Shown one piece after another: positions 1 to 7,896 of a DNA stretch of 64,000 bases. Position numbers and translations under genes: made by a program. The DNA is from JAPOUP01 sp026708635 (lineage in GTDB: Bacteria; Pseudomonadota; Alphaproteobacteria; Rhodobacterales; Rhodobacteraceae), in the NCBI GenBank assembly GCA_965200115.1, contig OZ241336.1, positions 3,658,001 to 3,722,000 of the forward strand. The letters run 5' to 3'. The notes under the pieces are model-generated. The model was not told the DNA's origin. It made no database searches and saw only the letters and a list, made by a program, of their open reading frames with translations. Each line of letters opens with the position of its first letter. Position 1 is the first letter of the stretch.

Positions 1-949
1 GCGCCCGAAGGAACGCCTCCGCCGGCGTCAGGTAGCCCAGCGCCTTCCTGGGACGCGCGTTCAGGCGGTCCTGGACGGCCCTGACGTCGGCGTCCGTCAC
101 CTTGCGGAAGTCCGTTCCCTTGGGCAGGTACCCCCGCACCAGGCCGTTGGTGTGCTCGTTCAGCCCGCGCTCCCACGAGTGGTAGGGCCGCGCGAAGAAG
201 AAGTCCGCGCCCAGCGCCCTGGACACCCGCGCGTGGTCCGCGAACTCCCTGCCGCTGCCGGCCGTGACCGTGTGGACGGGGAGGGATCCCAGCATGCCGG
301 TCATGGCGGCCCCGACCGCGGCCGCGGTCTTCCCGTCGAGCCTCCGCAGGAGCGCGTACTTCGACGCCCTGTCCACCAGCGACACCACGGCCCCGCTGTG
401 GCCCGCGCCCACGATCGTGTCGGCCTCCCAGTCACCGACCCGCGCCTTCGCCTCCACCAGCGCCGGACGCTCGGAGATGTCCACCCGGCCCGGGATGTGG
501 CCCCGGCCCGCGTGGGCCCCGCCCTTCCGGTTCGGCCTCTTTCCCCGGCGGCGCAGATGCCGCCAGAGCCGGCCACCGGCCCTGCGGTCGGCGTGGACGT
601 GCCGGTAGATCCACTGACGGCCCGCCATCGGATGGCCCTCCTTCCGGAGGCGACCGGAGATCTGCTCCGGGCTCCAGCCCTCCGCGAGCCGCTCCTCCAC
701 CATGCGCCACAGATCGGGCGTCATCCTGCGCGGGACCGACGAGGCCGCGCTGCGGCGCCCCTCGGCCTTCCCCTGCGCCTGCCCGTGGCGGTAGCCGCGC
801 TTTCCCGAGTTCCGGCGCACCTCGCGCCAGACCGTCGTCCGGTCACGCCCCAGCTGGCGGGCGATCGCCCCGTTCGAATGCCCGCTTTTCCTCAGGGCGT
901 GGATCTGGCATCTCTCGGCATAGGTCAGGTGGCGGTAGCCCTCGGGCAT
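1..949 (-). CDS. IS30-family transposase, 3' end cut by window start
   Basis: Reading the minus strand from the ATG at 949 gives about 315 codons with no stop before the window edge. The N-terminus (MPEGYRHLTYAERCQIHALR, then GAIARQLGRDRTTVWREVRR) is the IS30 helix-turn-helix. The core has DWEADTIVG with the first catalytic Asp, and the C-terminal part has ARPYHSWERGLNEHTNGLVR with the catalytic Glu. The second catalytic Asp, normally in a T-x-D-N/R-G motif, is replaced: the sequence reads TAGSGREFADH, so Asp is Gly. If that base call is right, this copy should be catalytically dead in cis. IS30 transposases run to roughly 320-340 residues, so only the extreme C-terminus is missing. The plus-strand frame over the same bases is an arginine/proline-rich shadow. 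Confidence 0.93.
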   Translation of the reverse strand, partial: MPEGYRHLTYAERCQIHALRKSGHSNGAIARQLGRDRTTVWREVRRNSGKRGYRHGQAQGKAEGRRSAASSVPRRMTPDLWRMVEERLAEGWSPEQISGRLRKEGHPMAGRQWIYRHVHADRRAGGRLWRHLRRRGKRPNRKGGAHAGRGHIPGRVDISERPALVEAKARVGDWEADTIVGAGHSGAVVSLVDRASKYALLRRLDGKTAAAVGAAMTGMLGSLPVHTVTAGSGREFADHARVSRALGADFFFARPYHSWERGLNEHTNGLVRGYLPKGTDFRKVTDADVRAVQDRLNARPRKALGYLTPAEAFLRA

Positions 950-1012
950 GGCGGTCTCCCAGTCTGAACACCGGGACTGTCACCGCCATCCGGCCGATTC
1001 GCAACATCATGC
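1..1012 (-). mobile_element. IS30-like insertion sequence, one end outside window
   Basis: The element carries only the transposase. Its upstream terminal repeat should lie between the transposase start (949) and the AT-rich DNA beginning near 1070. A GATGTTGCG-type motif on the minus strand near 1010, or the TGTTGCACCTCACTGTG stretch near 1043 on the plus strand, could be that end. The opposite end is not in the window, so the boundary is approximate. Confidence 0.5.
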
Positions 1013-1109
1013 GTTGCCTCAGCTAGCATTCACCCACATCGGGTGTTGCACCTCACTGTGGAACGGGGGAAGTTAAAAAGCTTAGACGTTGCAGGGAAAA
1101 TTCTGGTCA

Positions 1110-1129
1110 GACAATGAATATTCATTGTC
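1110..1129. repeat. Perfect 20-bp palindrome
   Basis: GACAATGAATATTCATTGTC reads identically on both strands. It sits in AT-rich DNA unlike its surroundings and overlaps the start of a small ORF. It could be a dimeric-regulator operator or a remnant of foreign DNA. No family is assigned. Confidence 0.6.
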
Positions 1130-1251
1130 ATCCACTGACTGACGCGGATATTCAAGCTGCGAGTGTAGAACTTGAAGAAAGCGAGGGTCATCAAAGTTAT
1201 GAAGATGAGAAATATGGTGAAGGATATTCTGGCGAGGTGTTTGGCGAGTAA
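1114..1251 (+). CDS. Small acidic ORF in AT-rich patch (doubtful)
   Basis: An ATG inside the 20-bp palindrome opens a 45-codon frame ending at TAA 1249-1251. The product is strongly acidic (ELEESEGHQSYEDEKYGEGY in the middle) and has no recognisable domain. There is no good ribosome binding site; the nearest purine run, AGGGA, is about 17 bases upstream. Base composition is much richer in AT than the neighbouring genes, so the stretch is probably imported. It may be the tail or head of a degraded gene rather than an expressed peptide. Confidence 0.2.
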   Translation: MNIHCHPLTDADIQAASVELEESEGHQSYEDEKYGEGYSGEVFGE

Positions 1252-1336
1252 TTACTTCAATGAGTATTCCCCAGCTTGAGTGAAATACCTCAATAGTCAG
1301 ATTTTCTTATGCTTTCCACTTCTTGATTCCCTTCTT

Positions 1337-1365
1337 CCCCGGCCAATTGGACAGATTGGTCGGGG
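1337..1365 (+). terminator. Candidate stem-loop terminator
   Basis: CCCCGGCCAAT pairs with ATTGGTCGGGG (11 bp with one G-T wobble) around a 7-base loop. The bases that follow (GTTGTATCAT) make only a weak U-tract. It lies in the AT-rich gene-free region downstream of the small acidic ORF, and could equally be a leftover structural element of mobile DNA. Confidence 0.4.
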
Positions 1366-1854
1366 GTTGTATCATAACTCCTAGTATCCCATCGTCATTG
1401 AAGTTTCTGGGTGCAACCTTATTTTTTTAACTTTACTTCTCTTCTTTAAACTGCTATGATAACAGGCATCCGTCAAAAAAATAGTAGCGTTAATTGTCGC
1501 CCGACTACCCGTCCTTTTCCGTTGAGGCATTGACGGATCCCGTGTCCAGCTTGTGCCCGTGAATTGGATCTATGGACAGGCCGCCCAGCCATCCGGGCGG
1601 GATCGATGCCGGCCTGCAAACAGGAATCGTTCCGGGTTGAATTCTTCCGGGAAACTTTCCGCCCATCGGCACCGCGTGACCGTGAACGTGCTGGCTTTAC
1701 GGTGATCCGCCCGGCACCGTCTCCGGGTTGATCTCAATCGGTCGACCGGTCGGGTGTCCAGCGGTGACGGTGCCATGGACGCCGGTATCCTTTCGATCAC
1801 TCGTCCCGAGCCACTTGCGGCAAACGGGATCATCGACTTGCCGTTTCGCGCACT

Positions 1855-1890
1855 GTTGACATACATGAGCCTGAATGCATAAATGTCAAC
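1855..1890 (+). promoter_or_regulatory. Sigma-70-like promoter with flanking inverted repeat
   Basis: TTGACA (1856-1861), a 17-base spacer and ATAAAT (1879-1884) make a strong candidate promoter. The same boxes lie inside a perfect 8-bp inverted repeat, GTTGACAT (1855-1862) and ATGTCAAC (1883-1890), 20 bases apart. A GGGGGAG ribosome site follows, before the ATG at 1913. An autoregulating XRE repressor binding across its own -35/-10 would explain this arrangement; that part is inference. Confidence 0.55.
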
Positions 1891-1912
1891 CATCGCCGGG
1901 GGAGTGCGGATC

Positions 1913-3013
1913 ATGAACGGGCAACGCCTCTAACTGGCCCGGAAACGTGCCGGGCTCTCGCTGCGCGGGCTGTCCGGCGCGCTGGGCGGTCGGCCGAGCC
2001 ATCAGGCCATTCGCAAATACGAGAAAGGCGAGATGACTCCGGGTAGCGGCGTTCTTGTGGCGCTTGCCAGGGCACTCGGAGTCTCGGTCGACTTTCTGAT
2101 GGGCGATCAGGTGCGGACGCTTGCGGGGGTCGAGTTCCGCAGGCGGTCGCCGACCTCAGCCAGGGACCGTGCGCGGGTCGAGGCCGAGGTCATTGATCAG
2201 GTCGATCGATATCTGATCGTCGAAGAGCTCCTGGAACTCGACACCGCTCATTGGACTCCACCTATCCCGGCTGTGCGTTTAACCGACGAGGAGGACGCCG
2301 AGGATGTTGCGGGGCGGGTTCGCGATGCGTGGGATCTGGGCGACGGTCCAATTCCGAATCTGACCGAGCTTCTGGAAGAACGAGGTCTTAAGATCTTTGT
2401 GATCCCGCTGCCCGAATCCGTTTCCGGACTGACCGGCTGGATCGTCCCGCCGGATGGCGGGGACCACATGCCCGTCATTGTCGTGAACCGGGACCATGGC
2501 CTGGAGCGTCGGCGCTTCACTCTGGCCCATGAACTGGCGCATCGGGTTCTGGATGCGGAGGCACCCGTCAATATCGAGTGCGCGGCCAACCGGTTCGCTG
2601 GCTCGTTTCTCGTTCCCGCGGGTCACCTCAGATATCGGGTCAGCTCGACCCGACATCCCGGACGGCGGCGGATCAGCTACGACGAAATCATTCGGCTGAA
2701 GCGCATCTACGGTGTCAGCGCGGCTGCGGTCCTGATGCGCCTCTGCCAGATTGGCGTGCTGTCTGAGTCAGCCATGCGGTACGCCTTCCAGACCTTCGCC
2801 AACGGATGGCGTGGATGCGAGCCTGAGCCGTTGGAGGAGAACTCCCGCCGTCCCTTCGAATTGCCCCGCCGTTTTGAACGACTTTGCTGCTGGGCGCTGG
2901 CGGAGCGTTTGATTGCGCCTGCCCGTGCCGCACAGCTGCTGCAGGTTCCCATGACCATGATCGAGGAGGCGCTGCGCGGGCCGATGGAGGCCGATGCAAG
3001 TCGTCATCAGTGA
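1913..3013 (+). pseudogene. XRE-ImmA/IrrE regulator-protease with stop at codon 7
   Basis: The natural start is the ATG at 1913, placed after a promoter and a GGGGGAG site. The frame reads MNGQRL, then TAA at 1931-1933, then LARKRAGLSLRGLSGAL in the same frame, continuing as an XRE helix-turn-helix to residue ~65. The middle carries the zinc peptidase motif HELAH (in FTLAHELAHRVLD) of the ImmA/IrrE family, followed by a C-terminal domain to codon 366. After the stop, the first clear in-frame ATG is at 2033, which removes most of the DNA-binding domain. Such proteins are antitoxin-like or stress-sensing regulators, usually paired with a PIN-type or DUF4411 gene. Here the gene is probably inactive as a DNA binder unless the stop is suppressed or a non-ATG start (for example CTG 1934) is used. 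Confidence 0.85.
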
Positions 3014-3089
3014 CACCAAACTCCGGCCAAAGGTCCGGGAGCCAATCCGACCGAATGGCCTCCCGCATTTCTTGAGTATGGCGATCTGA
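2994..3089 (+). pseudogene. Stub of the ImmA-partner (PIN-like) gene
   Basis: An ATG overlapping the end of the XRE-ImmA gene opens MQVVISDTKLRP and stops after 31 codons. In this gene pair the downstream partner typically starts M-x-V-x-V/I-S-D-T, the first acidic residue of a PIN-type active site. Here the resemblance ends after SDT, and the following residues (LRPKVREPIRPNG) look unrelated. I read it as a deletion that kept only the first eight or so codons of the toxin-like gene. The identification rests on position, overlap and this short motif only. Confidence 0.4.
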
Positions 3090-3180
3090 CCAGTCAGTTT
3101 CGCCCAAACCGCACACGACGTCAGAAACGGGGTCGGCGCACCCGGGCGCATCTCACCGAATCCGTCTGCCGTGGAGACGG

Positions 3181-3834
3181 TCAGGGCGTCAGGGTCCTGC
3201 GGTAAAGATGGTCCAGAAAACGGGCCGCCTCCGCGAAATGAGCGTGTCCCGTCGGTTCGAGAACGGCGCGGATCTGGGCATCGAAGTCGGCGTAATGCTG
3301 GGTCGTGGCCCATATCGAGAATATGAGGTGGTGGGGATCCACGGCGGCTATGTGGCCCTCATCCGCCCAGCCGCGGATCAGTTCCGCCTTCTCGTCGACC
3401 ATATCCTTCAGGGGACCCTCGATGACGCCAAGCATCCGTGGCGCGCCCTGGATGATCTCGGTCGCGAACAGCCTGCTCTCGCGTGGTAACGTTCTCGCCA
3501 TCTCGAGCTTCCGCCTCACGTATCCCAGGATCTCCTCGATGGGATCGCCGGCCGGATCGAGCGCCCGCAAGGGCGCCAGCCATGTTTCCAGCAGCCCGTT
3601 GAGGAGCGCGAGGTGAATCGCTTCCTTGGACTCGAAGTAATACAGCAGATTGGGTTTGGACAGCCGCGCCCGCTCCGCGATCCGGTCAAGGGTCGAGCCC
3701 CTGAAACCGTGCCGCGAGAACTCCTCCAGCGCCGCTTCGAGAATGGCCGAAACGTTTCTTTCCTGGATCCGGGTTCGCGGTCTGGCGCCGGAGGCGGGTC
3801 CGGCTCCGCGTCGTCCGTCTTTCGGTTCGGTCAA
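3181..3834 (-). CDS. rutR: TetR-family pyrimidine utilisation repressor RutR
   Basis: RutR represses pyrimidine catabolic genes and is released by uracil or thymine. The N-terminal helix-turn-helix (SKPNLLYYFESKEAIHLALL) and the effector domain (LIRGWADEGHIAAVDPHHLI, then WATTQHYADF) match E. coli RutR closely. I chose the TTG at 3834 (TTG ACC GAA), giving 217 residues against about 212 for E. coli. The longer frame to 3939 would translate through the RutR operator at 3883-3897 and adds sequence unlike the family. The gene is divergent from the amidohydrolase/hydantoinase/ABC genes it probably controls. The operator between them suggests autoregulation plus control of that block. Confidence 0.88.
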   Translation of the reverse strand: MTEPKDGRRGAGPASGARPRTRIQERNVSAILEAALEEFSRHGFRGSTLDRIAERARLSKPNLLYYFESKEAIHLALLNGLLETWLAPLRALDPAGDPIEEILGYVRRKLEMARTLPRESRLFATEIIQGAPRMLGVIEGPLKDMVDEKAELIRGWADEGHIAAVDPHHLIFSIWATTQHYADFDAQIRAVLEPTGHAHFAEAARFLDHLYRRTLTP

Positions 3835-3882
3835 ATCTCTGCGGGGTCCTTGACTGTCGTAGTAAAGGTGGTAGCGTATTCC

Positions 3883-3897
3883 TGACCATTTGGTCAA
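3883..3897. promoter_or_regulatory. RutR operator
   Basis: TGACCATTTGGTCA is a perfect 14-bp palindrome in the rutR/amidohydrolase divergent region. On the minus strand it reads TTGACCAAATGGTCA, fitting the known E. coli RutR consensus TTGACCANNTGGTCAA except for the last base. It lies 49 bases from the proposed rutR start, a usual place for a repressor of both directions. Confidence 0.85.
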
Positions 3898-3954
3898 ACC
3901 CGTCGCGGAAACGGTCATGCGCCGCCACCCCCGCGGCACAGGGGAGATGAAACG

Positions 3955-4119
3955 ATGAAGGTGATGAGCGGGCTGGACCGTCCGGGTCCGTTCCCGGGCA
4001 ATCGGGCTGACGCCGGTGGATCAGGTCCCTCGCATGGGATTGATGGGCCGGTGCGGTTCGCGGCCGCTCCGTATGGGCCGGTCGTGGCCATGGCGTCCGC
4101 CGGCGGGGTGAGGGCGTGA
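3955..4119 (+). CDS. Small ORF preceding the amidohydrolase (doubtful)
   Basis: The ATG at 3955 follows a good ribosome site (GGGGAGATGAAACG). The 54-codon frame ends at TGA 4117-4119, overlapping the GTG start of the next gene (GTGA). The peptide (MKVMSGLDRPGPFPGNRADA) has no recognised domain and is glycine/proline rich, which is common for chance frames in high-GC DNA. The overlap would allow translational coupling to the amidohydrolase, so it may be a leader. Confidence 0.3.
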   Translation: MKVMSGLDRPGPFPGNRADAGGSGPSHGIDGPVRFAAAPYGPVVAMASAGGVRA

Positions 4120-5372
4120 CCGTGGCCTCGCCGGGAGAGAACCTGCGGATCAACGGCGATCGGTTGTGGATGTCTATCATGGAGATGGCGAAGATCGGTC
4201 CGGGTATCGCGGGCGGTAACAACCGCCAGACACTGACCGACGCGGACGCCGCGGGCCGGGCGATGTTCCGGGAGTGGTGCGAGGACGCGGGCTGCGCCGT
4301 GGGCGTGGACCGGATGGGCACCATGTTCGCGCGGCGTGAGGGAACCGATCCCGACGCCTTGCCCGTATACGTCGGCTCGCATCTCGACACCCAGCCGACC
4401 GGCGGAAAGTTCGATGGAGTTCTGGGTGTGCTCGGCGGACTGGAGATCATCCGCACTCTGAACGATCTGGACATAAGGACGCGCCGTCCTATCGTGGCGG
4501 TTAACTGGACCAATGAGGAAGGCACCAGGTTCGCTCCGGCAATGCTCGCGAGCGGCGTGTTCGCCGGCGTTCACGATCAGGACTGGGCCTATTCCCGGGA
4601 GGACGCCGAAGGGCTTAAGTTCGGCGATGAGCTGGAGCGCATCGGCTGGCGCGGCGACGAGGAGGTCGGCGCCAGGAAGATGCACGCCTTTTTCGAGCTG
4701 CATATAGAGCAGGGCCCGATACTCGAGACCGAGGGCAAGGACATCGGCGTGGTCACCCACGGGCAGGGTCTCAGCTGGACCCAGGTGACGATCACCGGCA
4801 AGGACGCCCATACGGGCTCCACGCCAATGCCGATGCGCAGGAACGCGGGATTGGCGATGGCGCGGGTTCTGGAGCTAGTTGACGAGATCGCGTGGAGTCA
4901 CAAACCTGACGCCGTGGGCGCCGCCGGTCATATTGAGATCCATCCGAACTCCCGCAACGTTATACCCGGTAAGGCCGTGTTCACGGTGGATTTCCGGTCA
5001 CCCCAGCTTTCGGTGATCGAGGACATGGAGCGGCGCCTCCACGCCGGGGCGCGGCGGATTGCCGACGGTATGGGACTGTCGGTCGGCTTCGAGAAGGTCG
5101 GTGGGTTCGATCCGGTGACTTTCGACCGGGACTGCGTCAGGGCGGTTCGGACGGCCGCCGAACGGCTCGGCTACTCCCACCGAGACATTATATCGGGCGC
5201 GGGTCACGACGCCTGCTGGATCAACCGCGTGGCGCCGACGGCGATGGTTATGTGTCCCTGTGTGGACGGACTGTCGCACAATGAAGCCGAGGACATCTCG
5301 CCGTCATGGGCCCGGGCGGGCGCGGAGGTGCTTTTCCATGCCGTGGTCGAAACCGCGGAGATAGTGGAATGA
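4116..5372 (+). CDS. Zn-dependent hydantoinase/carbamoylase-family amidohydrolase
   Basis: This is a 418-residue M20-type binuclear metal hydrolase of the N-carbamoyl amino acid amidohydrolase / beta-ureidopropionase / allantoate amidohydrolase family. Family motifs are present: GSHLDTQPTGGKFDGVLGV near residue 88 (metal His and Asp), NWTNEEGTRF near 130, FELHIEQGPILE near 193, HTGSTPMP near 230, and PCVDGLSHNEAED near 385. With a dihydropyrimidinase next door and RutR upstream, the likely reaction is hydrolysis of N-carbamoyl-beta-alanine or a related carbamoyl acid to amino acid, CO2 and ammonia, the last step of reductive pyrimidine degradation. Family members differ mainly in substrate, so hydantoin-derived carbamoyl amino acids remain possible. 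The start is GTG 4116; a second GTG at 4122 is also usable. Confidence 0.88.
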   Translation: MTVASPGENLRINGDRLWMSIMEMAKIGPGIAGGNNRQTLTDADAAGRAMFREWCEDAGCAVGVDRMGTMFARREGTDPDALPVYVGSHLDTQPTGGKFDGVLGVLGGLEIIRTLNDLDIRTRRPIVAVNWTNEEGTRFAPAMLASGVFAGVHDQDWAYSREDAEGLKFGDELERIGWRGDEEVGARKMHAFFELHIEQGPILETEGKDIGVVTHGQGLSWTQVTITGKDAHTGSTPMPMRRNAGLAMARVLELVDEIAWSHKPDAVGAAGHIEIHPNSRNVIPGKAVFTVDFRSPQLSVIEDMERRLHAGARRIADGMGLSVGFEKVGGFDPVTFDRDCVRAVRTAAERLGYSHRDIISGAGHDACWINRVAPTAMVMCPCVDGLSHNEAEDISPSWARAGAEVLFHAVVETAEIVE

Positions 5373-5503
5373 GGCGCCGCTTGGCCTGGCTCCGGCCGGA
5401 AACGCGCAACCCGGAATTCAGGCGCGCCGGACCGGCCGCCCCGGAGGAACCGGGTCTGACGCCCCGGTCCGGATTATGCCCCGAATGTGGAATGGAACAA
5501 TGA
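5369..5503 (+). CDS. Small ORF bridging amidohydrolase and dihydropyrimidinase (doubtful)
   Basis: The ATG at 5369 overlaps the amidohydrolase stop (AATGA), and the TGA at 5501-5503 overlaps the dihydropyrimidinase ATG at 5500 (ATGA). The 44 codons encode a basic peptide ending LCPECGMEQ, with a CxxC pair. No family is recognised. The two-sided overlap would let ribosomes cross the 127-base gap without leaving the mRNA, but chance is a fair alternative. Confidence 0.3.
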   Translation: MRRRLAWLRPETRNPEFRRAGPAAPEEPGLTPRSGLCPECGMEQ

Positions 5504-6954
5504 GTACGGTAATCAGGAACGGGACCGTCGTCACCGCCGACCTAAGCTACAGAGCCGACGTATTGGTCGAGGACGGAAGAATCGCCGCGATCGGTGACGG
5601 GCTGAGCGCGGACAATGCCCTTGATGCGACGGACTGTTATGTCATGCCCGGAGGCATCGATCCACATACCCATCTCGAGATGCCGTTCATGGGTACCTAC
5701 TCGACCGACGATTTCGAGTCGGGCACCCGGGCGGCGCTGAGCGGCGGCACCACCATGGTCGTGGACTTCGCGCTTCCAAGCCCGGGGCAGGGCCTGCACG
5801 ACGCCCTTGGCATGTGGCACAATAAGTCCACGAGAGCGAGCTGCGACTATTCCTACCACATGGCGGTCACATGGTGGGGCGAGCGGGTGTTCAATGAAAT
5901 GGCGACCGTCATCGAGAGGGAAGGCATCACCACCTTCAAGCATTTCATGGCGTACAAGGGCGCCCTGATGGTGAACGATGACGAGATGTACGCATCGTTC
6001 CAGCGTTTGGCGGAACTGGGTGGCATCGCGCTGGTTCACGCGGAGAACGGCGATGTGGTGGCCGAACTCAGCGCCCGGCTGATCGCCGAGGGAAATACCG
6101 GCCCCGAGGCGCATGCCTATTCCAGGCCGCCTGAGGTTGAGGGCGAGGCAACGAACCGGGCGATCATGATCGCCGACATGGCGGGTGTCCCGCTCTATGT
6201 CGTACATACATCCTGCGAGGAGGCGCACGAGGCTATCCGAAGGGCACGTATGCAGGGCAAGCGTGTGTGGGGCGAACCGTTGATCCAGCACCTTACGCTT
6301 GACGAAAGCGAGTATTTCAGCAGCGACTGGGATCACGCCGCCCGACGGGTGATGTCGCCGCCATTCCGTAGCGGTAGGCACCAGGACTCGCTTTGGGCCG
6401 GCTTGCAGTCAGGATCACTCTCGGTGGTCGCCACCGATCACTGCGCGTTCACCACCAGGCAGAAGCGTTTCGGCGTGGGGGATTTCACCAAGATACCGAA
6501 CGGTACCGGTGGTCTTGAGGACAGGATGCCGATGCTTTGGACGCACGGAGTGGAAACGGGGCGGCTGACGCCGAACGAATTCGTTGCCGTGACATCGACG
6601 AACATCGCGAAAATCCTGAACTGCTATCCGAAAAAGGGAGCCATTCTGGTGGGCGCTGACGCCGATATAGTGGTCTGGGATCCCGGAAAGGAAAAAACGA
6701 TAACCGCCGCCAACCAGCAGTCGGCCATTGACTACAACGTCTTTGAGGGCAAGCATGTGACAGGTCTGCCCAGGTTCACCCTGACACGGGGCTACGTGGC
6801 GGTGAACGACGGTGAGGTGAACGCCAGGGAGGGCCACGGGGAATACGTCAGGCGCGAGGCCAGCAACCCCGTCAACAGGGCGCTTTCGACGTGGAAGGAG
6901 CTGACCGCGCCACGCCCGGTCCAGCGTTCGGGCATTCCCGCGACCGGTGTCTGA
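5500..6954 (+). CDS. hydA: Dihydropyrimidinase / D-hydantoinase
   Basis: This cyclic amidohydrolase opens the ring of dihydrouracil/dihydrothymine (or 5-substituted hydantoins) to the N-carbamoyl acid. I chose MSTVIRNG at 5500, giving 484 residues, the normal length; the eight codons upstream are unlike the family. Metal ligands are visible: DPHTHLEMPF near residue 60, the carbamylated-lysine motif TFKHFMAYKG near 148, VHAENGD near 182, VVHTSCEEA near 238, and ATDHCAF near 315. It sits between the carbamoylase-type amidohydrolase and an ABC importer, so substrate is probably imported and degraded by the same operon. No dihydropyrimidine dehydrogenase is encoded in this window. Confidence 0.93.
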   Translation: MSTVIRNGTVVTADLSYRADVLVEDGRIAAIGDGLSADNALDATDCYVMPGGIDPHTHLEMPFMGTYSTDDFESGTRAALSGGTTMVVDFALPSPGQGLHDALGMWHNKSTRASCDYSYHMAVTWWGERVFNEMATVIEREGITTFKHFMAYKGALMVNDDEMYASFQRLAELGGIALVHAENGDVVAELSARLIAEGNTGPEAHAYSRPPEVEGEATNRAIMIADMAGVPLYVVHTSCEEAHEAIRRARMQGKRVWGEPLIQHLTLDESEYFSSDWDHAARRVMSPPFRSGRHQDSLWAGLQSGSLSVVATDHCAFTTRQKRFGVGDFTKIPNGTGGLEDRMPMLWTHGVETGRLTPNEFVAVTSTNIAKILNCYPKKGAILVGADADIVVWDPGKEKTITAANQQSAIDYNVFEGKHVTGLPRFTLTRGYVAVNDGEVNAREGHGEYVRREASNPVNRALSTWKELTAPRPVQRSGIPATGV

Positions 6955-6984
6955 CGGCGGGTATCCGGCGAGGGCAGGGGGGAG

Positions 6985-7767
6985 ATGCGGGAAGCGGTGA
7001 TTGCCGCAAGGCGGCTCGATCTGGTCTTTCAGACGCGGAACGGTCCCGTTCACGCGCTCAAGGGCGTGGATCTCGAGATCGGCAGGGGAGAGTTCGTTTC
7101 CTTCATCGGACCGTCGGGCTGTGGCAAAACCACTTTCCTGCGCGTCACCGCCGGTCTGGAGAGTCCGACGGGGGGTGAAATCTCCGTAAACGGAATGACG
7201 CCGGATCAGGCGCGCCAGAGCCGGGCGTATGGCTACGTGTTCCAGGCGGCGGGCCTCTATCCATGGCGCACGATCGCGGGTAACGTGCGTCTCCCCCTCG
7301 AGATCATGGGATACTCCCGGGAACGTATGGCCGAGCGGGTATCGCGGGTTCTCGATCTGGTCGAGCTGTCGGGGTTCGAGAAGATGTATCCCTGGCAGCT
7401 TTCCGGAGGCATGCAGCAGAGGGCTTCGATCGCGCGGGCGCTGGCGTTTGACGCGGATATCCTTCTTATGGACGAACCGTTCGGTGCGCTTGACGAGATT
7501 GTCCGCGATCACCTGAACGAACAGCTGCTGGGTCTCTGGGCGCGGACGGGAAAGACGATCGCGTTCGTAACCCACTCGATTCCTGAAGCCGTCTACCTGT
7601 CAAGCCGGATCGTGGTGATGAGTCCGAGACCGGGAAGGATTTCGGACATCATCGAGAGCACGCTTCCGCGCGAGCGGCCTCTTGGAATCCGTGACTCAGC
7701 GGAGTTTCTGGCACTTGCGCAGCGTGTGCGTGAAGGGCTCAGGACCGGGCACGCCTATGATGAATGA
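6985..7767 (+). CDS. ABC importer ATP-binding protein (NitT/TauT type)
   Basis: This 260-residue ATPase powers the importer encoded downstream. It has Walker A GPSGCGKTT near residue 40, a Q-loop (GYVFQAAGLYPW) near 85, the signature LSGGMQQRASIARAL near 137 and Walker B ILLMDEPFGALDE near 158, followed by the H-loop FVTHSIPEA. The AAGLYPWRT segment is typical of the SsuB/TauB/ThiZ branch. A GGGGGGAG site lies just before the ATG at 6985. It lies 30 bases after the dihydropyrimidinase, so the two are probably co-transcribed. Confidence 0.92.
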   Translation: MREAVIAARRLDLVFQTRNGPVHALKGVDLEIGRGEFVSFIGPSGCGKTTFLRVTAGLESPTGGEISVNGMTPDQARQSRAYGYVFQAAGLYPWRTIAGNVRLPLEIMGYSRERMAERVSRVLDLVELSGFEKMYPWQLSGGMQQRASIARALAFDADILLMDEPFGALDEIVRDHLNEQLLGLWARTGKTIAFVTHSIPEAVYLSSRIVVMSPRPGRISDIIESTLPRERPLGIRDSAEFLALAQRVREGLRTGHAYDE

Positions 7768-7896
7768 AGAAGCCACCGCCATGTGGGATTCCGATCCGTG
7801 TTTCCGTGCGTCCCGAACCGCGCGACGCGCCTGGAACAGGGCGGGAAGGTGCGGCGAGGGCAATGCCCTGACCCGCCGCGGCTCGCGGGGCGGCGG

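Noticed and set aside
152..967. Long plus-strand frame of 271 codons at the window start
   Set aside because: It is an Arg/Pro/Ala-rich shadow of the minus-strand IS30 transposase, which has the full family text.
1570..1914. Minus-strand frame of 114 codons upstream of the ImmA gene
   Set aside because: No ribosome site or family match, and it overlaps the promoter/inverted repeat of the opposite gene.
3686..4811. Two long minus-strand frames over the rutR/amidohydrolase region
   Set aside because: They run antisense to the amidohydrolase and across the RutR operator, with composition of shadow frames.
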